Of a stretch of 64,000 nucleotides of DNA, positions 27,881-35,316 are shown one piece after another (the stretch's first letter is position 1; each line of letters starts with the position of its first letter). The position numbers were made by a program, and so were the translations under genes. The stretch is from Gemmata massiliana. Its GTDB lineage: Bacteria > Planctomycetota > Planctomycetia > Gemmatales > Gemmataceae. A model generated the notes under the pieces. That model was given only the letters and a program-made list of their open reading frames with translations. It searched no databases and was not told the origin of the DNA. The stretch is taken from assembly GCF_901538265.1 (NCBI RefSeq), contig NZ_LR593886.1, positions 1,674,001 through 1,738,000 on the forward strand, written 5' to 3'.

Positions 27881-28428
27881 CTCGTCTCAATACCAGCCCC
27901 TGTTAAAGGCTTCTAGAATCTAGATCTTAATACTACTGCTCAATCTTTAGCAGTGGCCCTGGTAGTAGGTGATTAGTGTTGGCTCCTTTCGTGGCTGTGT
28001 TCGGTTGATCGATTCTCGTGATTGGCGATTATAACAGGTTAATGTGAATTCGGGCTAGTTGACACGAATAGGTTAGATGTAAAGTGTGCCGTAAAATGTG
28101 ATCGATTCGGGATTTGGTCGCGGCAGAATTCTTAAATTTTCTTGGCCAGAGGCTGTTCTTGGCGACTTGCGGACGGACCTTTTTCGATTTCGTGAGCTGA
28201 TTTTACGGGCAGGAAGTGGCGGTGGGAGAGGGCGGGGAGGAGGTTATAAGATCTTTACACTGCGGGCTGTAATCTACTACGCGAGAGACTGGAGGTTGGT
28301 GTTAAAGAATTGAGATCTGGATAGAGGCCACTGCTGTGCTCCTGATTAAGGTTCTGGACTCCAGATAGTGCTTTCTTCCCTACTACTGCTAAACCACCAT
28401 CCACCTCCAAAATGCTTGGTAGGGCCTC
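27881..28428. other. Intergenic stretch, no supported gene
   Basis: About 550 bases of AT-richer sequence between the possible small gene and a minus-strand membrane-protein gene. Apart from motif copy 4 near its right end I see no gene or RNA; a short frame at 28098-28313 is low complexity (Gly/Arg) and not believed. Confidence 0.4.
28372..28388 (-). repeat. Element A motif, copy 4
   Basis: One mismatch (CAGTAGTAGGGAAGAAA on the minus strand), followed by GCACTA. It lies 40-57 bases beyond the stop of the minus-strand gene at 28429. Confidence 0.85.
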
Positions 28429-29301
28429 TCAGCCGTGGAGATGGGAAGCGTAGTTCCTCAGCATTTCAGCAAACTCGGTTTCCACGGAGCAGCGGATGGT
28501 CGTTGGGAATTCGTCAAAGGTGTGTTTCGAGGTGAGGTGGGGGCTCGCAAGCCCGAGCAGTAACCCGATCCCAGCTAGAGCAATAGCGATCCCGAGAACG
28601 ACGATCACTACGACTGCGGTTTTGATCCCGATCAGGAACGCCGTGAGACCCAAAGAGCTTCCTGCAATTCCCCCGAGTATTCGGTTCTGGTGCCGATTCA
28701 CGAATGGAGTAAGCTGGGGAGTGTGGTGCCCGTCTTTGAACCGTGGGTCACTCTCAGTCCATCTGGATTCGACTTTCAAATGCTGCAAGGCGGAGGCGGG
28801 TTCTTGAAGTAGTAGTGATTCTTCGGACGTGTGATTGATGATTGCCACCTGTGCTTCACTTCCCGATTCTTTATCCATTACGAATATCACGGAAACCCTG
28901 TGGCCTTTGCGAACCGTTGGGATGCCAGCGTGGTACTCGACACGTATTTCCCGACCCGTCTTCTCTTCACGAACCCAGAACCAGTATTGTTTGGCTACTC
29001 GCGTGCTGATTTCCATTTGGCCAGCAGTATCGGAGTACCCCCGCGTGACGGTGATCGGCCGGTAGGTTGTCGAAATGGTACCCGAGCCGGAAACGTGCGG
29101 AACGGCGATCAAATCAAGGCTTGCGACCTGTCCTGTTACGTGGCGAAGACGAACGCGACTTTTGAAACGCTCCCAACCGGAAGCGACGTTAGGCACTTCT
29201 GACCGGTACTTGCACTTGGGGCACCGAATGTCACTTTCAACTGCGTCCCACTCGGCAGTGGCACGAGAACGGCACTTTGGGCACTGGTAACCGATTCCCA
29301 T
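28429..29301 (-). CDS. Zinc-ribbon membrane protein
   Basis: A 290-residue protein. The N-terminus is a two-knuckle zinc ribbon (YQCPKCRSRA and RCPKCKYRSEV), followed by a beta-rich soluble region, then two transmembrane helices at about 210-260 (AGSSLGLTAFLIGIKTAVVV, VLGIAIALAGIGLLLGLA) and a short helical tail. It is a membrane protein with a probably cytosolic metal-binding head; the function is unknown. It is followed upstream by another zinc-ribbon membrane gene on the same strand 39 bases away, so the two may form an operon. Confidence 0.7.
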   Translation of the reverse strand: MGIGYQCPKCRSRATAEWDAVESDIRCPKCKYRSEVPNVASGWERFKSRVRLRHVTGQVASLDLIAVPHVSGSGTISTTYRPITVTRGYSDTAGQMEISTRVAKQYWFWVREEKTGREIRVEYHAGIPTVRKGHRVSVIFVMDKESGSEAQVAIINHTSEESLLLQEPASALQHLKVESRWTESDPRFKDGHHTPQLTPFVNRHQNRILGGIAGSSLGLTAFLIGIKTAVVVIVVLGIAIALAGIGLLLGLASPHLTSKHTFDEFPTTIRCSVETEFAEMLRNYASHLHG

Positions 29302-29340
29302 TTTCGGCCTCGGTGGAGGGCGGTAGGCGTCGGGTTGCTC

Positions 29341-30144
29341 TCATTCCCACCGACGACGGAAGGCGGATCGCACTTCTCGATCATTCAGGAAGGCCCAGTT
29401 CACGATCCCGAGCACGAGATTCACCACGTCCAGGTTGACGATTTGAACGATCTGGAGAACGACCAGCGTTCGCGGTTCACCTCCCCGCCACCCCGCACTG
29501 AGCATACTCGCACCCCGAATGATCGCAAGAATGCCCCAGACGATTGCGAAGTAGAACCCCGGCCAGAAGCACCACAGTGGGAAGATTAAGAAACTCAGGA
29601 CGTTCGCTCCGATCGCCCAAGTACCACCACCGATCAGCATTCCCCCGATCGCGGTCAACTTCCCGGGCTTCTGCCTTCTGCGTGGCCTGTAGAAGTGATC
29701 GTCCTCGGGTTCTTCGTCGTCAAAATCGAGGGCAGGAGGCTTTGGTGGCGGTTGGCGGCGTGGTGCTCCCGGTGGCTCTTGGTTGCTCCAGTTGAACGTA
29801 CTCACGGGGACAGGCTCTTCTTCGGGTTCGACTTCTCCGTCTGAGGGAAGGGGAATTCCGGGAACCGCAGCCTGTTGAGGAGCTTCTGGAATGATGACCT
29901 TAGCCCCGCACTGCTTGCAAACCATCTTTTTGCCCGCGTCTCCGCCATTGCTCTTGTACACCTTCCGGCAGGTCGGGCAGGCGAATCGTAGCTTGGGGGC
30001 TTCAGCAGCAGCAGGCTCTGGAGGGGCGAGCGACGGCACGGTGAAGGGGAAACTGCACTTGGGGCACTGTGACTGTCCGGCCGGTTGATCGTCACTGAAA
30101 CTGAGCTGAACACCGCAACCCGGGCAGAGGACCGTGAGGGACAT
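29341..30144 (-). CDS. Double zinc-ribbon membrane protein
   Basis: A 267-residue protein. It starts at an ATG (30144) that places the first zinc ribbon at residue 7 (CPGCGVQLSFSDDQ then CPKC), with a second ribbon at about 54 (CPTCRKVYKSNGG then CKQCGAKV), like MJ0042-type ribbons common in planctomycetes. A Pro/Glu-rich disordered linker follows, then two to three membrane helices (GGTWAIGANVLSFLIFPLWC, FYFAIVWGILAIIRGASML, VNLVLGIVNWAFL). No enzymatic motif. It heads a probable two-gene minus-strand operon with the gene at 28429. Confidence 0.72.
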   Translation of the reverse strand: MSLTVLCPGCGVQLSFSDDQPAGQSQCPKCSFPFTVPSLAPPEPAAAEAPKLRFACPTCRKVYKSNGGDAGKKMVCKQCGAKVIIPEAPQQAAVPGIPLPSDGEVEPEEEPVPVSTFNWSNQEPPGAPRRQPPPKPPALDFDDEEPEDDHFYRPRRRQKPGKLTAIGGMLIGGGTWAIGANVLSFLIFPLWCFWPGFYFAIVWGILAIIRGASMLSAGWRGGEPRTLVVLQIVQIVNLDVVNLVLGIVNWAFLNDREVRSAFRRRWE

Positions 30145-30414
30145 TTTTGAAGCTCCTGGGCTGGGAGCTCGTGCGGCCGGCCAGCTAAATAATATCGAAC
30201 CCCGCCGTCGTTCAAAGTTACGCAATTCCGAATCAGTTTGCAGGTCGCAAAGCCGCAGTGGTGGAATGGTTGGAGAGTCGAATCTGTCGGGTGGTGGGTG
30301 TTTCACGTCGCAACAACAGTCAGCCAAAAATAGGTGCGGAAAAGATTATGTTCTTGTCGCCAGTGGGGGAGCGTGGTTCAATGTCCACCGATTCCATTCC
30401 CTTCGGAGACGCCC

Positions 30415-31068
30415 ATGCGACCACTCTTCTTCGCCCTCGCTGCACTGCTCTTGACTGCTGCTCAGACCAACGCAGGCTTCGTTGTATCTCTACAAGTCAC
30501 TGACGGAGTTTCGGCTTATCCGGGTATCACACTCGACGGCGGTCAAACGTACATCGTCGATCTACCAGATGGAAGCCAAATAAAGGGGATTGCCGATTAC
30601 TATTTGCCTCGCTCTTTGGGGATCTTTGGAAGCCTCGTGCTACCGGCTGTTCCCGTTGGCAAATCATATGACATCGAGTTTACGATCCGATACACGGCGG
30701 AATCTCCATACGGCCAACAGCCGTTCCCGGCCCCCGGAGGTGCCGACAATTGGTTCGGAACTTACACATACTTCTCGGGTGACACGAAGGGTTCGCCAGG
30801 AATATCCGGAACGGTCTCCTCGTCGATCGATAGCTGGAGCACTGATAAACTCTCAGTGACCAAACCGTGGGTGCTCTCTGATTACGCACTAACGGGGCGA
30901 ACCTCTTCGTCGGTCTACGCCCAAAGCTGGAATGTACACTTGGATGGCGGGTTTAAAGGGGCCACGCTTTCTGCCGGTTCTGCTTTCTACACCCCAGCTC
31001 CTCCCGCTGCCGTGTTGGTCCTCAGTGCCCTTCCGTTCTTTGCTCTACGCCGACTTCGCCTGCGGTAG
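30415..31068 (+). CDS. Secreted protein with PEP-CTERM-like tail
   Basis: A 217-residue exported protein: signal peptide (LFFALAALLLTAAQTNAG), a beta-rich, Ser/Thr/Gly-rich body, and a C-terminal TPAPPAAVLVLSALPFFALR followed by RLRLR. That tail (Pro-rich motif, hydrophobic helix, Arg cluster) is the layout of a PEP-CTERM exosortase sorting signal, although the exact Pro-Glu-Pro is replaced by PAPP. GGAG lies upstream of the ATG at 30415. It is probably surface-attached; the role is unknown. Confidence 0.65.
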   Translation: MRPLFFALAALLLTAAQTNAGFVVSLQVTDGVSAYPGITLDGGQTYIVDLPDGSQIKGIADYYLPRSLGIFGSLVLPAVPVGKSYDIEFTIRYTAESPYGQQPFPAPGGADNWFGTYTYFSGDTKGSPGISGTVSSSIDSWSTDKLSVTKPWVLSDYALTGRTSSSVYAQSWNVHLDGGFKGATLSAGSAFYTPAPPAAVLVLSALPFFALRRLRLR

Positions 31069-31389
31069 GTGGATCGCCCCTGCCGCGTGAGCTGACAAAA
31101 GCGGTTGAGTTGGTTCAAATTAGTGCTGCGGACGATCTGCCCCGCTTGACGCTCAATGCTATAGAGGCCGGTAAAGACACGCCCACTTAGGGTGATGTTG
31201 CTATCGAGGCAGTCAGGCGGGAGGTTGTAGCTCGACAGAAGTAGGGAAGAAAGCACTAGCCGTAGCAACCTTCCAATAGGAACTGTTCCATTCTAAAGCC
31301 CCTGGCTCGCTCTCGGTTCTCTTCTCAATTCAGTGGACCAAAGTCTCAACCGGGCGATTGCAGGGGCTGAATTGGAGCAGCGAGAGCCG
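31069..31389. other. Intergenic region with motif copy
   Basis: About 320 bases between two convergent genes. The only structure I see is a perfect copy of the dispersed motif at 31236; there is no credible gene. Confidence 0.45.
31236..31252 (+). repeat. Element A motif, copy 5 (perfect)
   Basis: Perfect match, followed by GCACTAGCC. It lies 168 bases beyond the stop of the plus-strand secreted-protein gene. Confidence 0.9.
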
Positions 31390-31827
31390 TTACTGCTTGA
31401 ACACATCCACCATCGACTTCACTGCGTCTACTCCGTGAGCTGCGACTAGGGCTTTGACTGCTGCCGCGAACTCCGCAGGACTGCCGCCGACGCTTTTGTG
31501 CCCGTTGACGCTTGCTGCTGTTGCTGCCCGACCGTGGTTGCCGCTTCCCGATGCTGTAGCTTTGGCCTTTGTCGCTACCCCGCCTCCTGTCGACTTCGCT
31601 TTGAACTTAGCCGTTGAAAACGCCGCAGGGGTCATTTCGATCCCGAACTTCTTCTTGATGTGAGCTACCCCCTCAGCAGGAGTATCGATTCCCGCAGCCA
31701 GAGTTGCTCGCACGGCATCCGTCTTCGTCATGGGCTTTGCAGTGGGGGCTGCTGCGGTTCCGGTAGCTGTGGCCTCTTCAACTCCGGTCGTCTCTTCGGA
31801 GTCGGCTTTTTTCTTACCCTTTGCCAT
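31390..31827 (-). CDS. Lineage-specific protein, same plan as the gene at 8947
   Basis: A 145-residue protein: basic N-terminus (MAKGKKKADSEETTG), an Ala/Thr stretch, a small helical domain (KTDAVRATLAAGIDTPAEGV, AHIKKKFGIEMTPAAFSTAK), an Ala/Ser/Gly linker and a helical C-terminus (FAAAVKALVAAHGVDAVKSM). The same plan occurs in the protein at 8947-9477 in the host region. The domain with IKKKFG...F..AK looks like a small DNA-binding helical module, but I know no characterised member. Confidence 0.6.
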   Translation of the reverse strand: MAKGKKKADSEETTGVEEATATGTAAAPTAKPMTKTDAVRATLAAGIDTPAEGVAHIKKKFGIEMTPAAFSTAKFKAKSTGGGVATKAKATASGSGNHGRAATAASVNGHKSVGGSPAEFAAAVKALVAAHGVDAVKSMVDVFKQ

Positions 31828-31996
31828 TGCTAGATCCTGTGTAGTGGTGATGGGCTATTAGTTCATCTAACCACGCGGTTCTGGAGAGTCCAGGAAAAGT
31901 GTGGAGATTTTGGAGAAGTTGCCGGTTGTGCTGACGGTACTAGCTGACCTTCAACTGGAGCGGTGAAAGGTAGTGGAAGAGGTTCTCTACTAGTGC

Positions 31997-32013
31997 TTTC
32001 TTCCCTACTTCTG
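31997..32013 (-). repeat. Element A motif, copy 6 (perfect)
   Basis: Perfect match on the minus strand, followed by GCACTAGTAG. It forms an inverted pair with copy 7. Confidence 0.9.
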
Positions 32014-32056
32014 CTCAGACCTGAGTTATAGCGATCGGCTCTGGTAGAGGGCTTCG

Positions 32057-32073
32057 CAGGGGTAGGGAGTAAA
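32057..32073 (+). repeat. Element A motif, copy 7 (divergent)
   Basis: CAGGGGTAGGGAGTAAA, four mismatches. Together with copy 6 it makes an inverted repeat with about 43 bases between the arms. Confidence 0.55.
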
Positions 32074-32132
32074 CCTGATAGCTTCCGCCAAATGGAAGTG
32101 ATGTTGCGTCCGACTACACTGAACTAAGATTC

Positions 32133-32582
32133 TCATTGTGATGTGGCTTCACGCTCACCAGCCCGCCAGCGGACGTCCTGAACAAACTGGTCAAAACCCG
32201 GGTGGAATACTTCCGCCTCCCGTACTTCCATTCTTCGCCAGCCGACCGAAAAGCGAACGACCCGATGGCTGAAGCTGTCCCGATCTTCGCCCAAGTCCAC
32301 TACCGACCACGATTCGGCCATTTCCCACCGAATGGAGAAGCCGTTGGGGAAGTATGGGGCCTTGGAAATCCCATCAGGGCCGACGGTCACTCGCGTTCGT
32401 AGTGTGGCGAGACCCAGTGCAGCAACAAATACTCCGCACGCTCCGGAAACGCTCGTCAAGGCTAAGGCCGCAAGAGTAGAAGCCCACACGATCGCGACGC
32501 CACTCATCAGAAACGGTACTGAGCAAGCGAGAACCAGCCACCCTTGGTCGCGTCGCCCTCGGTAAACGGTCGGTTGTTGCAT
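32133..32582 (-). CDS. Small membrane protein
   Basis: A 149-residue protein with two transmembrane helices near the N-terminus (LVLACSVPFLMSGVAIVWAS, LALTSVSGACGVFVAALGLA) and a soluble C-terminal half (RVTVGPDGISKAPYFPNGFS, IRWEMAESWSVV) that resembles the PH-like fold attached to paired helices in many small bacterial membrane proteins. No family can be named. The gene at 37985-38560 in the same element has a similar plan. Confidence 0.6.
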   Translation of the reverse strand: MQQPTVYRGRRDQGWLVLACSVPFLMSGVAIVWASTLAALALTSVSGACGVFVAALGLATLRTRVTVGPDGISKAPYFPNGFSIRWEMAESWSVVDLGEDRDSFSHRVVRFSVGWRRMEVREAEVFHPGFDQFVQDVRWRAGEREATSQ

Positions 32583-32752
32583 GCTCAGGGCTCAGAATAC
32601 CGGCTGGTGGACGCGATTTTACACGGTGAACTGTACCTCGTCATTTCCGCATTTGGTGGGAGGGATTTGGACAGTTGCTCAGTACGCTCACGTGGGTAAA
32701 ATACTCTAATCGCCTATTCTAGCCACCATGACAGTCACCCACGAGGGCAGCC

Positions 32753-33073
32753 GTGCCGGTTCGTTCGATATCGCATTTTACTTGGCAAGTGCTCCGGACC
32801 GCGAAGAGGAGTAAGAAGCCCGTCACGGGTCGCGAGCTGCGGATCGCCCCCACCAGAATGACCAAGAACGGCTCTTTTCTGACCAAGTTGGTGGAGGAGG
32901 GGCTGCTGTCTCGCGTGACCGGTGCCGCTGCCGATCCCTTTGAAGCCACTTACTCGCTGACGGAGAAGGGGGAGCACGCGGCTGAATTCGGAGAGTGTGA
33001 GTTCCAATCGAGAGCCACTATCACGGTTCAGCAACCGCCTCCAGCTCCACCCAAGGGCAAAAAGAAGAAGTAG
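32753..33073 (+). CDS. Small winged-helix-like protein
   Basis: A 106-residue protein with a GTG start and GAGG upstream. SHFTWQVLRTAKRSKKPVTG, then SFLTKLVEEGLLSRVTG and YSLTEKGEHAAEFGE read like a winged-helix fold of the MarR/PadR type (helix, recognition helix, wing ending in LTEKG). The tail is Pro/Lys-rich (PPPAPPKGKKKK). It probably binds DNA. A decayed partial copy lies about 300 bases downstream. Confidence 0.6.
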   Translation: MPVRSISHFTWQVLRTAKRSKKPVTGRELRIAPTRMTKNGSFLTKLVEEGLLSRVTGAAADPFEATYSLTEKGEHAAEFGECEFQSRATITVQQPPPAPPKGKKKK

Positions 33074-33370
33074 CTGGTGCCCGTTTCGGCCTCCCCCGAG
33101 TTCACTTCTTGTGGAACAGTACGGCGGTGTGGGATCAGGAACGCGAGCGGTGGCGGGATAGCCCGTTTCCAATGCCGTTAGTGTTTTCCGAAGTAGAGGT
33201 GCAGGGGAGCCGCAGGGTAACGTCCGCGTCTTGGAAGGTGGTTGATGGCCTTCGCCCCAGCGGTTCTCTTGGCTGTTCGCGTTGGGTCGCTCACTTCTTC
33301 GGCCGCTTGAGCATCAACCTGCTTGAGTTGTTAGTGGTAGGTCCGACCACAAGCTCCCAGCCCTCTTCTC

Positions 33371-33440
33371 CGAGCTTAGGACCAAGAGCGGCTCGTTTCT
33401 TACTGCGTTGGTGGAAGAGCGGCTTCCACAGGAGATAGGG
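33371..33440 (+). pseudogene. Decayed fragment of the winged-helix gene
   Basis: The sequence encodes TKSGSFLTALVEERL, matching TKNGSFLTKLVEEGL of the gene at 32753-33073, and starts with the same CGAGCT as the parent but with a deletion after it. It runs into a motif-like CAGGAGATAGGGAAGAG. The whole 33074-33445 stretch otherwise contains no believable gene. Confidence 0.55.
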
Positions 33441-33445
33441 AAGAG

Positions 33446-33670
33446 TCAACCTTCAACAGTGACGGCTTCCTTAAGTCTCCGTTCTAGTTCTGAGGTTAGG
33501 GCTAAGAGTTCGCTAATTTTCTTCTGTTGTAGTGATTTAAGGTATTTCCATCGTCTGTAATTAGGTGCATCTCTATTGCGGCACTTTGTTGAGCAGTATA
33601 GTCTGTTTTTAAGGAGTTGATTACAGGTTACACAGCTACCAACACAATCGAGGCGGTATTGGCGGTTCAT
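33446..33670 (-). CDS. Small zinc-finger protein
   Basis: A 74-residue AT-rich gene. The protein has CVTCNQLLKNRLYCSTKC, a treble-clef-like C-x2-C...C-x3-C knuckle, followed by a basic Arg/Lys helix (NYRRWKYLKSLQQKK). Such small proteins are common in phages and islands and probably bind nucleic acid. The ATG at 33670 is favoured over an upstream one at 33715. The protein at 59257-59520 in element B has two knuckles of the same kind. Confidence 0.5.
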   Translation of the reverse strand: MNRQYRLDCVGSCVTCNQLLKNRLYCSTKCRNRDAPNYRRWKYLKSLQQKKISELLALTSELERRLKEAVTVEG

Positions 33671-33781
33671 GGTTAACGCTCTGGAATGAGAGGGGTGGCG
33701 GGCCGAAACCATCACAGATCAATCTGACGCGGTAGCGGCCCCGGACATTCAGTTACTGACGGGCACTGTAAACCGGAATAC

Positions 33782-34477
33782 CTACTTCTTTCCTTTCCGC
33801 TTGACGTTGCTGATCTCGCACTTGGGTATCGCCTTCTGAAGCTTTTCAACTCCCGCGTCCGTAACTGCCGTGTAGTTTAAGGCGACACGGGTGAGCGTCT
33901 TCAAGCCGGTCAGCTCCGTCAAGCCCGTGTCCGTTATCCCGTTCCCGATCACAACGAGACAGTCCAGTTCCTTGAGGCCCGCAAGCTCTTTCAGTCCCGC
34001 GTCGGTGACCCCGTGGCCCAGGGTGAGGTAATTGAGTTTGGTGAGCTTGCCGATCTCCTTCATTCCCTTGTCGGTTACGCCCGTCCCCATGAGGTTCAGG
34101 AGGAACATTTCGGAGTGCTTGGCGATTTCCTTCGTGCCCTCGTCGGTCACTTTCGTGTTGCTTAGATCGAGGTGATTGAGCTTTTTGAACCCAGTGATCT
34201 CTTTTAGACCAGCGTCAGTAATTCCCGTGTCGTACACGAAAAGTGCTTGTAATTCGGAGAGGCCAGTGAGGTTCTTCAAATCTGCGTCTCGAACCGAAGT
34301 GCCGTTCAGGTGTACCTCAGTGATGGGTTTGCCGGGTGCCTTCTCGTCGCGAACTACCTTCCCACCGAGCTGCTGAACGAACCGAATTGCCTTTTCCTCA
34401 GTGTCGTCAGCACGGGCCGTTGCAGATGGGCAGAGCGTCAGCCACAGGCACGAGAGGGCGGTCAGTAACCGAAGCAT
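33782..34477 (-). CDS. Secreted leucine-rich-repeat protein
   Basis: A 231-residue exported protein: signal peptide (LLTALSCLWLTLCPSATARA), then about six 22-25-residue leucine-rich repeats of the bacterial type with the phrase TDAGLKEL / TDKGMKEIGKL / TDTGLTELTGLK repeated, ending in a basic tail. LRR solenoids bind proteins. Such proteins are numerous in planctomycetes; the partner is unknown. This one is GC-rich like host genes, unlike its neighbours. Confidence 0.82.
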   Translation of the reverse strand: MLRLLTALSCLWLTLCPSATARADDTEEKAIRFVQQLGGKVVRDEKAPGKPITEVHLNGTSVRDADLKNLTGLSELQALFVYDTGITDAGLKEITGFKKLNHLDLSNTKVTDEGTKEIAKHSEMFLLNLMGTGVTDKGMKEIGKLTKLNYLTLGHGVTDAGLKELAGLKELDCLVVIGNGITDTGLTELTGLKTLTRVALNYTAVTDAGVEKLQKAIPKCEISNVKRKGKK

Positions 34478-34607
34478 TTCATACCCTCGAATCAGCTTCA
34501 GAACCGCATTTATCTTCCTCTAGTGTGACCAGAAAATGCAAACGTAATTTGGGTACTCCTCCCCGAGTTGGGGAGGGCAGTGAGGTTGGCAACTGTTCAC
34601 CGCTTAG

Positions 34608-34624
34608 CAGGGGTAGGGATGAAA
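34608..34624 (+). repeat. Element A motif, copy 8
   Basis: CAGGGGTAGGGATGAAA, three mismatches, followed by TCAACTAGC. Its end directly touches the stop codon of the minus-strand gene at 34625. Confidence 0.7.
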
Positions 34625-34834
34625 TCAACTAGCGTTCGCGGACTCCAGCCGGTTCAGCATCAAGAACAGCGAATCGACATCGCATCCGGCTTCAGCCAAC
34701 TCTTCTGGTGAGTGGCGAACGTTCTGAACGAGGAAACTGAGCTTCTGAGCAAAGAGCTGTAACGGGTTCTCAGTCAGCAGCTCGGGTTCGTGGTTCGGGC
34801 TGAAGGCGATGGTGGCAGGCGACGAGTACGACAC
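34625..34834 (-). CDS. Small hypothetical protein
   Basis: A 69-residue protein with a GTG start and GGAGGAG seven bases upstream. It is acidic and helical (PLQLFAQKLSFLVQNVRHSP, ELAEAGCDVDSLFLMLNRL). No family recognised. It sits downstream of the XRE regulator on the same strand, and ends exactly at a copy of the dispersed motif. Confidence 0.5.
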   Translation of the reverse strand: MSYSSPATIAFSPNHEPELLTENPLQLFAQKLSFLVQNVRHSPEELAEAGCDVDSLFLMLNRLESANAS

Positions 34835-34959
34835 GGTGGGCTCCTCCTTGGGAGTGGCTGACTGCGAGTGGGATCAGCGGCACTGAGAGGAGTATACCCG
34901 GCTAGTTGCCGGATGCAAGTGTAATCGGTTACAAATGTAATCGGATTGTCGAATGTGCT

Positions 34960-35205
34960 CTATTGACTTGGGCTTCCGGTTGAATCGGATCTGAATTCGT
35001 CACAGTCCTTAAACGTATCGAGGCTGGTTCCGAGTGCGGCACAAATTAAAACAGCGTGCCCGTAAGAGGGGAGTCGTCTTTTGTTAGGATCTTTGAGGAA
35101 GTAAGATTTGCACGTCGGATACGGAATTCCTGAGTGATCTGCTAAATCCTTGGAATTCCAGTTCTTGGCCTGAAGTAGTTCTTTCAGCTTGTCCTGAAAC
35201 GTCAT
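34960..35205 (-). CDS. XRE-type regulator next to integrase 2
   Basis: An 81-residue helix-turn-helix protein: DKLKELLQAKNWNSKDLADH carries the first helices and SGIPYPTCKSYFLKDPNKR the recognition helix, with the usual hydrophobic helices after it. The ATG at 35205 is preferred over a GTG at 35217. It lies on the same strand just downstream of integrase 2, and probably controls genes of this element. Confidence 0.65.
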   Translation of the reverse strand: MTFQDKLKELLQAKNWNSKDLADHSGIPYPTCKSYFLKDPNKRRLPSYGHAVLICAALGTSLDTFKDCDEFRSDSTGSPSQ

Positions 35206-35316
35206 CGTGGCGACCACCGCAGTAAATCCGGCTCTCCCCTCCAGTTAGAGTTTAGGGGTACTTGCAGCCAGTACCCCCATATACGCAATTCAGCACCCCG
35301 TTTAGGGCAGGCTCTG

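Larger units (their letters stand above)
31828..32132. other. Intergenic region with an inverted motif pair
   Basis: About 305 bases between two minus-strand genes. It holds copies 6 and 7 of the dispersed motif in opposite orientation; otherwise no gene is supported. Confidence 0.5.

Noticed and set aside
28098..28313. Plus-strand 71-residue frame
   Set aside because: Gly/Arg low complexity in the middle, no start signal and no family.
33109..33438. Plus-strand 109-residue frame
   Set aside because: It overlaps the decayed winged-helix fragment in another frame and has no domain.
33429..33445. A 17th motif copy (CAGGAGATAGGGAAGAG)
   Set aside because: The match is shifted and too weak at the ends; mentioned only as a degenerate remnant with the pseudogene.
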